A stretch of 11,984 bases of DNA, from positions 1-11,984 of the forward strand of contig MIBM01000091.1 in the NCBI GenBank assembly GCA_001830645.1, given 5' to 3'. The DNA is from Spirochaetes bacterium RIFOXYC1_FULL_54_7 (GTDB lineage: Bacteria; Spirochaetota; Spirochaetia; Treponematales; UBA12059). Below are positions 5,221 to 11,984 of this stretch, one piece after another. The notes under the pieces were generated by a model. That model did not search any database. It was not told where the DNA came from and worked only from the letters and a program-made list of their open reading frames with translations. Both the position numbers and the translations under genes were made by a program. Position 1 is the stretch's first letter; each line of letters opens with the position of its first letter.

Positions 5221-6117
5221 TCAAGCATGGAAATATTCCCGGATGAAGGTAACCAGTTCCTTTATCGCTGGATTTGATTCTTTTTCCTGTGGGTATGACA
5301 GATACACCTTGCGTGAAAGCATGAGCCCATGTATGGGTATGGCCTTCAGCCAGCCAACCCTGGACTCGGCTTTTACCACCGATTCGCACATAATCGATAC
5401 ACCAAGATGGTTTGCGACCATCCTCTTTATTGCCTCGGAGTTCGCGATCTCAAATGCCAGCTTGGTTTGTACATTCAGTTGTTTCAGTCGCTCGTCTACG
5501 GAGGTCCGGGTCAGGATTCGCTGAGGTGGCAGTATCAAGGATTCTCCCATCAGCTGATCGGCCTCAATGGTCTCCTGACAGGCAAGGGGATGGTTGTTTC
5601 CAACCACAAGAACCAGTGGGTCTTCGAAAAGTTCGATCTCCATGAATCGGCCAGTGCTCTGGATTGGAACAGAGCGTCCGAAAATCCCCAAGTCTACTTC
5701 GCCATCCGCCATCATGCGCTCCAGTTGATAGGCGTTGGCTATGGAAATGGCAACGATATGCTGAGGGTATTTTTCTTTGAATCTGGCAACAAGTTCAGGC
5801 ACTAGGTGGACACCTGGCATTCCACTGGCCCCTAAATGGACATTGTGGTTTTCTACTGCAGCGACACGTCGAACTGCATTGGCAGAGTCCTCAAAAAGCT
5901 TCAGGATTTGCCTGGCTATAGGCAGGAGTTCCTGTCCAGCCTCGGTGAGTTCTATCCGCTTGCCATTCCTGCGGAACAGACGAGCACCATATTCCGTCTC
6001 AAGACCGCGGATCTGTGTGCTGATGGCCGGTTGGGTGTAATACAGTTTCTCCGCCGCTTTGCTTATGCTGTGCAATTCCGCCACTGTGCAGAATGCACGG
6101 AACTTGATGGTGTCCAA
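5221..6117 (-). CDS. LysR-family transcriptional regulator
   Basis: This 298-aa protein has the LysR layout: an N-terminal winged helix-turn-helix (about residues 3-62, recognition region SKAAEKLYYTQPAISTQI at 19-36, then ETEYGARLFRR and LTEAGQELL) and a linker helix. A periplasmic-binding-like effector domain follows from about residue 90 to the end. Family members bind a small-molecule inducer and usually control adjacent genes. The start is a TTG codon at 6117, preceded by GAGG seven bases upstream; the HTH begins immediately, as is usual. It is encoded upstream of, and in the same direction as, the tct operon, 172 bases away, rather than divergent from it. No clear terminator separates them, so read-through is possible. 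Regulation of tct by this protein is inferred from proximity and the ATC-N9-GAT site. Confidence 0.92.
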   Translation of the reverse strand: MDTIKFRAFCTVAELHSISKAAEKLYYTQPAISTQIRGLETEYGARLFRRNGKRIELTEAGQELLPIARQILKLFEDSANAVRRVAAVENHNVHLGASGMPGVHLVPELVARFKEKYPQHIVAISIANAYQLERMMADGEVDLGIFGRSVPIQSTGRFMEIELFEDPLVLVVGNNHPLACQETIEADQLMGESLILPPQRILTRTSVDERLKQLNVQTKLAFEIANSEAIKRMVANHLGVSIMCESVVKAESRVGWLKAIPIHGLMLSRKVYLSYPQEKESNPAIKELVTFIREYFHA

Positions 6118-6185
6118 GCTTGCGCCTCGCCCTCGATATCAGTAGATGCACAACCAGGATGCATATCTTATGAATACGTATGTTT

Positions 6186-6214
6186 ATTCTCGTTATCCAG
6201 AGAGGCCTCGTCAA
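6186..6214 (-). promoter_or_regulatory. Candidate lysR promoter
   Basis: On the minus strand, TTGACG (6214-6209), a 17-base spacer and GAGAAT (6191-6186) make a plausible sigma-70-type promoter about 70 bases upstream of the TTG start. Just downstream on the minus strand an inverted repeat, GAATA-N8-TATTC (about 6189-6172), could be an autoregulatory operator. Confidence 0.45.
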
Positions 6215-6271
6215 GAGAATATGTAAAGGAAAAAGAAACAATGTGGAGTTGGGATCATTGTGGAAAAGAAA

Positions 6272-6316
6272 TCAAAAGGATAGTCGTAGCCATGAATCCG
6301 ACAGCTATCCTTTTGA
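6272..6316 (-). terminator. Terminator of the DHH phosphoesterase gene
   Basis: TCAAAAGGATAG (6272-6283) pairs perfectly with CTATCCTTTTGA (6305-6316), with a TCG/CGA pair inside the 21-base loop. On the minus strand the stem is followed by TTTCTTTT. It lies 20 bases past the stop codon of the gene ending at 6336. Confidence 0.65.
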
Positions 6317-6335
6317 AAATTACGTATATGACTGC

Positions 6336-7448
6336 TCAGCCAAGGTTGCCGAAGAAACCATCTATGAGAGGCTGCAGTTTCTTGCGGGAATATGACTGGT
6401 TTGCCTGGGCAAACAAAGCAGTGGCCTTGTCAACCGTTGACGCAGCCATGGGAGCAAGCCCAAGGTCGCTACCTGACAGGAAGGACAGCAGTTTGCCACG
6501 CAGTGATGCGTCCGGGCAAAATACCACCAGTTCACGGGTAAACTGGGGTTCTGTATAGGCATTCATGGCTATCAGAACATCAAGTTTCCTTGCTTTGGCA
6601 TATTTGTCCAGAGATGATGACAATTTTGTGTCCTTCACAAGCCAGTCGGCTATGGGTAATAGCACAGATGAGATGCCCACCTGTATTTTACCGACCTTCC
6701 ATTCTTTGTAGTCCTTGCGCAGAAGGTCGCTTGTATCCAAGGCAGATACATTGAACTTCTCTTTCTGGAGCATGTCGAACAGGCCTTTGCGGTCTGCACC
6801 TGTCGATTTCAACAGCTGTTCTACTACCTGCTGATCCTTTGGAGTGGCACGCTTGGCCTCTGGATCCAGATTCACTGTGTCCAGCAATATGGTGCCAAGC
6901 AGCAGAGTAGCCGAACCTTGCTCCAGGCGCTGGTTTCCCTTGGCAAGCAGTGCTTCCGCAACAAGAGTTGCTGCCGAACCGACAGGTTCTATGATTCTGG
7001 TTGAAGCGCCAGTGAACAATCCTTCATCTTTGTGGTGGTCGATTATCTCTACAACACAGCCGGCAAGCTGCTCCTGGAACGATGCAAGTTTGTTGTGGTC
7101 GACGAGTGTAAGCATTAGTCGCCCCTTGGCTTTCAGTGCACCCAGATCCACTTCATCCATGAAAAGCAATAGACCAATATCAATTCCAGCTTCCTTGAAA
7201 AGATAGACAGCTTCAGTCCGTAACTTGAAGTCTTCCCGGGGTACGTTGATCACTGGCACGAAGACTGTATCCCCTGCGGTGCCTGCATTCTGTGCATTGA
7301 AATAAGCATACATCACCGATGATGCCATGGAATCAAGATCAGCCGCTTCATTGCCCATAACGCATTGGACGTTCTTTGCGGAACCAAGTGCAGCCCGGCT
7401 TGATGATAAAAACTGATTGACTTTGGATATTCCTGCTGGTAAAGCCAT
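6336..7448 (-). CDS. DHH/DHHA2 phosphoesterase, PPX1/prune-type (probable exopolyphosphatase or inorganic pyrophosphatase-like)
   Basis: This 370-aa cytoplasmic metal-dependent phosphoesterase has all four catalytic motifs of the DHH superfamily visible: GNEAADLDS (32-40), VDHN (116-119), DHH (137-139) followed by GSAATLVAE (157-164), and an aspartate in LLGTILLDT (190). A DHHA2-type C-terminal domain covers roughly 215-365. The GNE-A-DLDS form of motif I and the DHN of motif II are those of the PPX1/prune branch (exopolyphosphatases), rather than the DTDS form of bacterial class II pyrophosphatases. Polyphosphate or short-chain phosphate hydrolysis is therefore the best guess. The ATG at 7448 is chosen because AGGAGG lies six bases upstream; a longer frame opening at 7562 has no such site. 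It has its own terminator and is divergent from the thioredoxin-CcdA gene, so it is probably transcribed alone. Confidence 0.9.
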   Translation of the reverse strand: MALPAGISKVNQFLSSSRAALGSAKNVQCVMGNEAADLDSMASSVMYAYFNAQNAGTAGDTVFVPVINVPREDFKLRTEAVYLFKEAGIDIGLLLFMDEVDLGALKAKGRLMLTLVDHNKLASFQEQLAGCVVEIIDHHKDEGLFTGASTRIIEPVGSAATLVAEALLAKGNQRLEQGSATLLLGTILLDTVNLDPEAKRATPKDQQVVEQLLKSTGADRKGLFDMLQKEKFNVSALDTSDLLRKDYKEWKVGKIQVGISSVLLPIADWLVKDTKLSSSLDKYAKARKLDVLIAMNAYTEPQFTRELVVFCPDASLRGKLLSFLSGSDLGLAPMAASTVDKATALFAQANQSYSRKKLQPLIDGFFGNLG

Positions 7449-7488
7449 AGTGTTCCTCCTGATTTTCAGCCTGCTTCTGAGCAGCTTT

Positions 7489-7520
7489 TTTATACTCCGG
7501 TAGCCTACCCAGACTGTCAA
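7489..7520 (-). promoter_or_regulatory. Candidate promoter of the DHH gene, with long spacer and central dyad
   Basis: On the minus strand, TTGACA (7520-7515) and TATAAA (7494-7489) are separated by 20 bases. A perfect dyad, GGTAG-C-CTACC (7499-7509), sits at the exact centre of the spacer. The box sequences are good, but the spacing is longer than the 17-base optimum. Confidence 0.45.
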
Positions 7521-7583
7521 GTGAAATGAAGCCCGCAATTGATAAATGTTTTTTACTTGCAATGACAGTTTTTCTTATAACAT

Positions 7584-7613
7584 CTATCCGCAGTGTAGGG
7601 ATGGCTTTTTTTT
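7584..7613 (+). terminator. Terminator-like hairpin in the leader of the thioredoxin-CcdA gene
   Basis: CTATCC (7584-7589) pairs with GGATGG (7599-7604), including one T-G pair, followed by C and eight T (7606-7613). No plus-strand gene lies upstream in the window's gap, so if functional it would act as a leader attenuator or end a short RNA. The stem is weak. Confidence 0.3.
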
Positions 7614-7739
7614 GACTTGATTTCTACAATAAATCCATTGGATGAAGTACAGAGTCTCCTCATTGCTTCCGCCTTCTGTTATAGTGCTGCCGTACCTTTT
7701 CAGGCGTCTTGGTATTCTGGTTCAAGGACGGGCAGGAAC

Positions 7740-8969
7740 ATGGTATCAAGCATTCAAATCAACCACGGCACCATGTTTCCTACCAAGGGACGAATACATC
7801 CCGAGGTGGTAGTGGTCATGATATTGCTTCTCTTCTGGCCAGTTGCCATCGTTGCAAGCCAGGAACCATCGGATGCCTTGCCATCACCAGTGTTGAAGGT
7901 GGAGTATTATGGCGAGATCGGCTGTGCCCATTGCGATACTTTTGCATCCAAGCAGATGCCGGCTGCGGAGCTTGCAAGCGGGGTAAGGGTAGAGCTTGAG
8001 CTGTACGATATACTTTCCACACAAGGTTTCAAGCGCTGCGAAGAACGCCTGGCTGAACTTGGTGATAGCTTCAGGGTGTTTCCAGTGCTGATCCTTGGAG
8101 GAAACGCATTTCAGGGCAATACGGCTATCGAGGCCAACTTGCTGGGTGAACTTGAATATTATGCGGTGTATGGCAGCTTCCTGAAAAGGCCACCGCAGGT
8201 ACCAGGCGCGGGTGCAGGTGGGAATGGTTCCGGTAGTACCATGGGTGCCATGAACTGGGCTGTGATCCCTATATTCCTGGCTGGTCTTGTGGATGGAGTA
8301 AATCCCTGCGCCTTCACAACCTTGCTTTTCTTCATGTCTTACCTGGGCTTGAGGGGTGGAAGCAGGAGGCGCATGGCCTTCGCGGGCCTGACTTTTGCAG
8401 CCGGAGTTTTCCTGGCGTATTTCATGCTCGGCCTGGGTCTTGTGAATACCCTCAGGATGGGCAACCGGCTGGCTGGACTGCGCCTTGCACTTAAATTGGT
8501 GGTGACTGGTCTTACAGCCTTGTTCTGCATTCTTTCAATCCGTGATGTGCACCATCTCATGCATGGGCACAGAACGGGACAGAGCACCGATATAGCTCTC
8601 AAATTACCTGAGATCCTGCGTTTGAGAATAGATGCTGCCATCAGGAAGGGTATGAAAAGCAAGGTTTTTTATCTTGGCCTTTTTGGTACTGGCGTAGTTG
8701 TATCCATTCTCGAGCTAGCCTGTACGGGACAGGTTTATTTCCCGGCCATATCGTTCATGGTGCAATCCGATGCGAGCTGGCTCGGCATTGGAAGTCTGGT
8801 TCTCTATAATTTTGCGTTCATAACACCTCTTCTGGTGATATTGGTACTCGTGCTTCTCGGTTTGCGGCAGGAAGCCTTGAGGAACTATTTCGTGAAGCAT
8901 CTGGTTTTTACAAAACTTGCCTTGGCAGCCGTGTTTGCCTTGCTTGCTTTTTCTGTTTGGCAAGTGTAA
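7740..8969 (+). CDS. Thioredoxin-like domain fused to CcdA/DsbD-type membrane domain
   Basis: As called here this is a 409-aa envelope redox protein. An N-terminal signal or anchor segment (VVVVMILLLFWPVAIVAS, about 23-40) is followed by a thioredoxin/glutaredoxin-like domain with VEYYGEIGCAHC (54-65), a CxxC pair at C62/C65 and a FPVL cis-proline stretch (114-117). After a Gly/Pro linker (about 151-168) comes a six-segment CcdA-like membrane domain. It has VDGVNPCAF (184-192, C190) and ELACTGQVYFP (325-335, C328), the two intramembrane cysteines that pass electrons. It probably carries reducing power from the cytoplasm across the membrane to the extracytoplasmic thioredoxin domain. The start is uncertain: ATG 7740 has only AAGGA at a long distance, ATG 7773 also keeps the signal, and an in-frame TTG at 7617 would add residues unlike a signal peptide. 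It stands alone, with a terminator right after it. Confidence 0.88.
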   Translation: MVSSIQINHGTMFPTKGRIHPEVVVVMILLLFWPVAIVASQEPSDALPSPVLKVEYYGEIGCAHCDTFASKQMPAAELASGVRVELELYDILSTQGFKRCEERLAELGDSFRVFPVLILGGNAFQGNTAIEANLLGELEYYAVYGSFLKRPPQVPGAGAGGNGSGSTMGAMNWAVIPIFLAGLVDGVNPCAFTTLLFFMSYLGLRGGSRRRMAFAGLTFAAGVFLAYFMLGLGLVNTLRMGNRLAGLRLALKLVVTGLTALFCILSIRDVHHLMHGHRTGQSTDIALKLPEILRLRIDAAIRKGMKSKVFYLGLFGTGVVVSILELACTGQVYFPAISFMVQSDASWLGIGSLVLYNFAFITPLLVILVLVLLGLRQEALRNYFVKHLVFTKLALAAVFALLAFSVWQV

Positions 8970-8996
8970 CAGTATTCGAGTTTTTGGAATTATTTT

Positions 8997-9028
8997 TTGA
9001 CAATCCTGAGCTGATTGTCAATTTTTTT
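8997..9028 (+). terminator. Rho-independent terminator after the thioredoxin-CcdA gene
   Basis: TTGACAAT (8997-9004) pairs perfectly with ATTGTCAA (9014-9021) around a nine-base loop. It is followed by seven T (9022-9028). It lies 27 bases past the stop codon and separates this gene from the liv locus. Confidence 0.88.
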
Positions 9029-9050
9029 CAATGGTTCTATGCAAAGGAAC

Positions 9051-9079
9051 TAGACAAACTTCATGAGCACATCTATTAT
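9051..9079 (+). promoter_or_regulatory. Probable promoter of livJ
   Basis: TAGACA (9051-9056), a spacer of exactly 17 bases and TATTAT (9074-9079) each match the sigma-70 consensus at five of six positions. It is placed between the preceding terminator and livJ, with about 40 bases of leader before the AGGAGG ribosome-binding site (9115-9120). Confidence 0.65.
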
Positions 9080-9124
9080 CAGTCAGCTATTGTATAGACT
9101 TGTTTCTATTTTCAGGAGGAACGA

Positions 9125-10246
9125 ATGAAGAAGTTACTCATGGCTATCCTGGTTCTCGCCGTTGCAGGCTCCGTGGCCTTTGCCGCTGGTGGCAAGGAAT
9201 CGGGAACAATCAAGATCGGTGTTGCAGGCGCCCACACCGGTGACCTTGCTTCTTACGGCCTTCCGTCGGTAAACGCCGCCAGACTGGTTGTGGAAGAAGT
9301 CAATGCGAAGGGCGGCATAAACGGTGCCAAGATCGAGTTATTTGTCGAAGATGATCAGTGCAAACCCGAGGTTGCCACCAACACGGCCGCAAAACTGGTA
9401 AGCAACAATGTGATGGCTGTTATCGGACATATCTGCTCAGGCGCCACCAAGTCAGCCTTGGGCATCTACAACGATTCAAAAATCATCACCATTTCTCCTT
9501 CTGCCACCAACCCCCCTCTTACTCAGAGCGGCGAATACCCCAACTTCTTCCGCACCATCGCACCAGACGATGCTCAGGCTCTCCTGGCCACAACCTTCAT
9601 CAAGGATACGCTCAAGCTCAAGAAGCTTGCCATTCTTCATGACAAGGGTGACTATGGCAAGGGCTTTGCTGATCTGGTTAAAGAGTACTCCGAGAAGGCC
9701 GGTATCCAGGTTCTGCTGTTTGAAGGCGTCAATCCCGGTGCTCCCGACTACTCCGCTGTGGTCAACAAGATCGGTAATGCCGGCGTAGACGGCGTGGTAT
9801 GGGGCGGCTATCACCCCGAGGCTTCCAAGCTCGTCCAGCAGATGAAAGACAAGGGCATGAATCTTCCCTTCATCTCTGATGACGGCGTGAAGGACAATAC
9901 CTTCATTGAAGTAGCCGGCAAGTATGCTGATGGCGTTTATGCCACCGGTCCTACCGACACCAGTACCAACCCGATGGCCATCAAGGCCAATGCGGATCAC
10001 AAGGCCAAGTTCGGTGACGAACCCGGAGCCTTCTTCCTCAATGCCTATGCGGCCACCCAGGCCATCGTCAATGCCATCCAGAAAGCCGGCAGCACTGATT
10101 TCGCCGCGGTTACCAAGGCCCTCAGGTCAGAGTATGTCGAGACTGCTCTGGGCAAGATCAGCTTTGATGCCAAGGGCGATGTAATTGGCTTCGGATTCTC
10201 CGTTTACCAGGTTCAGAACGGAAAGTATGTCGAGCTGAAGAAGTAA
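9125..10246 (+). CDS. livJ: Branched-chain amino-acid-type ABC transporter substrate-binding protein
   Basis: This 373-aa extracytoplasmic receptor is of the Leu/Ile/Val-binding type. The signal peptide ends at about residue 20 (AFA, then AGGKES). The mature domain starts with IKIGVAGAHTGDLASYG (about 29-45). VEDDQC (74-79) and GHICSGATKSA (101-111) hold cysteines 79 and 104; the 25-residue spacing equals that of the disulfide in E. coli LivJ. IITISPSATNPPLT matches the LivJ ligand-pocket segment, and ILHDKGDYGKGFAD and FISDDGVKD follow in the usual order. The length is as expected. The start has AGGAGG five bases upstream. The first gene of a liv cluster, it is followed by a strong hairpin before livH. 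Codon choice is noticeably richer in GGC/GCC/AAG codons than in its neighbours, consistent with high expression. The ligand could also be another amino acid or an amide; the family is secure. Confidence 0.93.
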   Translation: MKKLLMAILVLAVAGSVAFAAGGKESGTIKIGVAGAHTGDLASYGLPSVNAARLVVEEVNAKGGINGAKIELFVEDDQCKPEVATNTAAKLVSNNVMAVIGHICSGATKSALGIYNDSKIITISPSATNPPLTQSGEYPNFFRTIAPDDAQALLATTFIKDTLKLKKLAILHDKGDYGKGFADLVKEYSEKAGIQVLLFEGVNPGAPDYSAVVNKIGNAGVDGVVWGGYHPEASKLVQQMKDKGMNLPFISDDGVKDNTFIEVAGKYADGVYATGPTDTSTNPMAIKANADHKAKFGDEPGAFFLNAYAATQAIVNAIQKAGSTDFAAVTKALRSEYVETALGKISFDAKGDVIGFGFSVYQVQNGKYVELKK

Positions 10247-10268
10247 GGCTCAACTAAAGCGTTTATTT

Positions 10269-10306
10269 GCCGTTCCGGTTGAAAAAACCGGAACGGCTGA
10301 TTTTTT
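10269..10306 (+). terminator. Intercistronic terminator-like hairpin between livJ and livH
   Basis: GCCGTTCCGGTT (10269-10280) pairs perfectly with its complement (10286-10297) around GAAAA. It is followed by TGA and six T (10301-10306). It begins 23 bases past the livJ stop. It probably stops part of the transcription and protects the livJ 3' end, giving more binding protein than membrane subunits. Alternatively livH has its own promoter in 10307-10366, where I see only weak candidates. Confidence 0.75.
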
Positions 10307-10366
10307 ACTATTGATCCAGACAATGGTTTATGATCTTCTCCGAATGCAATACTAAGGATTCGCACC

Positions 10367-11269
10367 ATGGACTACTTTCTTAAGTTGTTTTTGAGCGGTA
10401 CAGCTAAAGGCAGTATTTATGCCTTGATCGCCCTCGGGTATACAATGGTCTACGGCATAGTACAGCTCATCAATTTTGCCCACGGCGAAGTATATATGAT
10501 AGGTGGCTTTACTGCCTTGATAATGGGGGGCTACCTGTCTGCCATGGGACTGCCCATACCTCTCGTATTGCTACTCTCTATCGTGGCTGCGGTTGTCTAT
10601 TCTTCCGCTTTCGGGTTTACCATAGAGCGCTTGGCTTACAGGCCGCTACGGAACAAGCCCAGGCTTTCTGCGCTCATAAGCGCGATAGGCATTTCAATGA
10701 TCCTGCAGAATTTTGTTCTGCTGGCCCAAACTGAAAAATATCTGTCCTTCCCGTCGTATCTGCCGGAACTTCCGTTCCTGCTGCCGGTACGGGAATACAT
10801 AAATTCGACCCAGTTGATCATCCTTGTAACCACTTCAATCATCATGGTTGGCCTGACCATCCTGATCAAGTTTACCCGGATGGGAAAAGCCATGCGTGCC
10901 ACGGCCCAGGACAAGCACATGGCCCAGCTGGTAGGTGTGAACATTAACCAGGTCATTTCAGTTACCTTTGTGATAGGCTCGGCTCTTGCTGCCATAGGTG
11001 GTGTGCTGATCTGTTCATACATGGGACAGATAAACTATTACATAGGCTTTGTTGCCGGCATCAAGGCCTTTGTTGCCGCCGTTCTTGGTGGCATAGGCAG
11101 CATCCCCGGTGCTGTGCTGGGTAGTTTCATCTTGGGATGGACGGAGACTCTTGGCACCGGGTACATTTCCAGCGATTACGAGGATGCCTTTGCCTTCATC
11201 ATCCTTATTTTGATCCTGATTCTGAAACCCGACGGGATTCTGGGCAAAAACCAGAAGCAGAAGGTGTGA
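10367..11269 (+). CDS. livH: Branched-chain amino-acid ABC transporter permease LivH
   Basis: This 300-aa integral membrane protein is one of the two permease subunits of the liv-type importer. The N-terminal SGTAKGSIYALIALGYTMVYG (about 10-30), then VQLINFAHGEVYMIGGF (32-48), is the hallmark LivH start. A cytoplasmic coupling loop is visible in GKAMRATAQDKHMAQLVGVN, followed by ALAAIGGVL and IKAFVAAVLGGIGSIPGAVLGS. About eight membrane segments are expected and the length is typical (about 290-310 aa). The ATG has AAGGA eight bases upstream. Its stop codon is four bases before the livM start, so the two are translationally coupled. Confidence 0.95.
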   Translation: MDYFLKLFLSGTAKGSIYALIALGYTMVYGIVQLINFAHGEVYMIGGFTALIMGGYLSAMGLPIPLVLLLSIVAAVVYSSAFGFTIERLAYRPLRNKPRLSALISAIGISMILQNFVLLAQTEKYLSFPSYLPELPFLLPVREYINSTQLIILVTTSIIMVGLTILIKFTRMGKAMRATAQDKHMAQLVGVNINQVISVTFVIGSALAAIGGVLICSYMGQINYYIGFVAGIKAFVAAVLGGIGSIPGAVLGSFILGWTETLGTGYISSDYEDAFAFIILILILILKPDGILGKNQKQKV

Positions 11270-11273
11270 TGAT

Positions 11274-11984
11274 ATGACCCGGAATAAACTTATGGCCGAA
11301 TTGATGGCCGCGCTGCTTACATCAATCGGGTTCTGTATGCTGCTTTTCCCCTTGATGGTCATGAAGGTAGGTGTTGCCAGCGGCGTAGCGACGGTTCAAT
11401 TCCGCTGGGCCATGTTGCCGGTCATACTGATCGGATCCTTTGTACTTTCGTTTGCCTGGCGGCAAGCCCTTGAATGGAATGACCGCAGGGGCGACAAGGA
11501 GCCAGTAAAGACTCCCTTGTCATCCTTGACTGCCGGTATAAGGAAATCTCTGCAGAATACGGTAATCCGCAGATCCGCGATTGGCGTATTGCTGGCCCTG
11601 GTCATCGTGTATCCACACGCGCTGGGTATGTACCACACAAACATCATGATAACCGCGCTTATCTACGTCATTTTGGCCTTGGGCCTCAACATTGTCGTAG
11701 GTCTGGGTGGCCTCTTGAACCTGGGTTATGCAGCCTTCTTTGCGGTAGGTGCCTATACCTATGGCCTTCTCTGGAGATATGCCGGACCCAGTTTTGTCGA
11801 AGCCGGCATAAACACCGGTTGGCTGTTCTGGATAGCCCTTCCTACCGCCGGTATAATTGCTGTTATCTTCGGTATCCTGCTGAGTCTGCCTGTATTGCGC
11901 CTAAGGGGGGACTACCTGGCCATCATAACCCTGGCCTTCGGCGAGATAGTGCGGATGGTGCTGCAGAACTCGGGTGATGTAACC
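11274..11984 (+). CDS. livM: Branched-chain amino-acid ABC transporter permease LivM (3' part beyond the window)
   Basis: The frame is open from the ATG at 11274 through the last base, giving 237 residues of the second liv permease. The family core is reached late: LGLNIVVGLGGLLNLGYAAFFAVGAYTYG (about residues 137-165), then SLPVLRLRGDYLAIITLAFGEIVRMVLQN (about 203-231), the segment facing the ATPase. Before the core is an extension of roughly 110 residues, with hydrophobic segments at about 10-32 and 45-60 and a charged stretch (EWNDRRGDKEPVK). This is like the longer LivM form of E. coli. The start is four bases after livH, with GAAGG upstream. The ATPase genes livG and livF are expected next but lie outside the window. 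Confidence 0.93.
   Translation, partial: MTRNKLMAELMAALLTSIGFCMLLFPLMVMKVGVASGVATVQFRWAMLPVILIGSFVLSFAWRQALEWNDRRGDKEPVKTPLSSLTAGIRKSLQNTVIRRSAIGVLLALVIVYPHALGMYHTNIMITALIYVILALGLNIVVGLGGLLNLGYAAFFAVGAYTYGLLWRYAGPSFVEAGINTGWLFWIALPTAGIIAVIFGILLSLPVLRLRGDYLAIITLAFGEIVRMVLQNSGDVT

Noticed and set aside
5836..6558. 240-codon plus-strand frame opposite lysR and the 3' part of the DHH gene
   Set aside because: It runs through the lysR promoter and the DHH terminator and is antisense to two secure genes.
7449..7562. Upstream start at 7562 for the DHH gene
   Set aside because: The ATG at 7448 has a perfectly placed AGGAGG, and the longer form would translate the candidate promoter.
7617..7739. In-frame TTG at 7617 as the start of the thioredoxin-CcdA gene
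   Set aside because: It would place 41 polar, unconserved-looking residues before the next ATG, pushing the signal segment to about residue 64; the TTG directly follows a T8 run and no Shine-Dalgarno sequence is present.

Overview
This window looks like part of a spirochaete chromosome, probably Sphaerochaeta or a Treponema relative. That is inferred from the N-termini of the two secreted binding proteins: a hydrophobic segment ending in FA, then AGGKES or EGQQDA, a style common in that group. No rRNA or other marker gene is present to confirm it. The window holds two solute-uptake loci, two stand-alone enzyme genes, and about 1.2 kb of gene-free, hairpin-rich repeated DNA at the left end.

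Bases 1-1220 are a mosaic of short modules, nearly all able to fold into hairpins, present two to four times in direct or inverted orientation. A T-rich module (read TTTCTTTTTGCTGGG) lies inverted at the two ends. The right-end copy doubles as the T-tract of the terminator of the adjacent operon. I found no convincing gene here. This is the least explained part of the window.

Bases 1286-5048 (minus strand) are a four-gene operon: a 212-aa protein of unknown function with faint CYTH-like features, then tctC, tctB and tctA, encoding a tripartite tricarboxylate transporter (binding protein, small and large membrane subunits). A LysR-type regulator (5221-6117) lies just upstream on the same strand. 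An ATC-N9-GAT inverted repeat in the intervening gap is a good candidate for its binding site. The substrate is presumably a carboxylate but cannot be read from sequence.

Bases 6336-7448 (minus) encode a DHH/DHHA2 phosphoesterase of the PPX1/prune type. Divergent from it, on the plus strand, is a secreted thioredoxin-like domain fused to a CcdA/DsbD-type membrane domain (7740-8969), which ends at a clear Rho-independent terminator.

Bases 9125-11984 (plus) are the beginning of a branched-chain amino-acid-type ABC uptake system: livJ (binding protein), a strong intercistronic hairpin, livH and livM (cut by the window end). The ATPase genes livG and livF would be expected just beyond.
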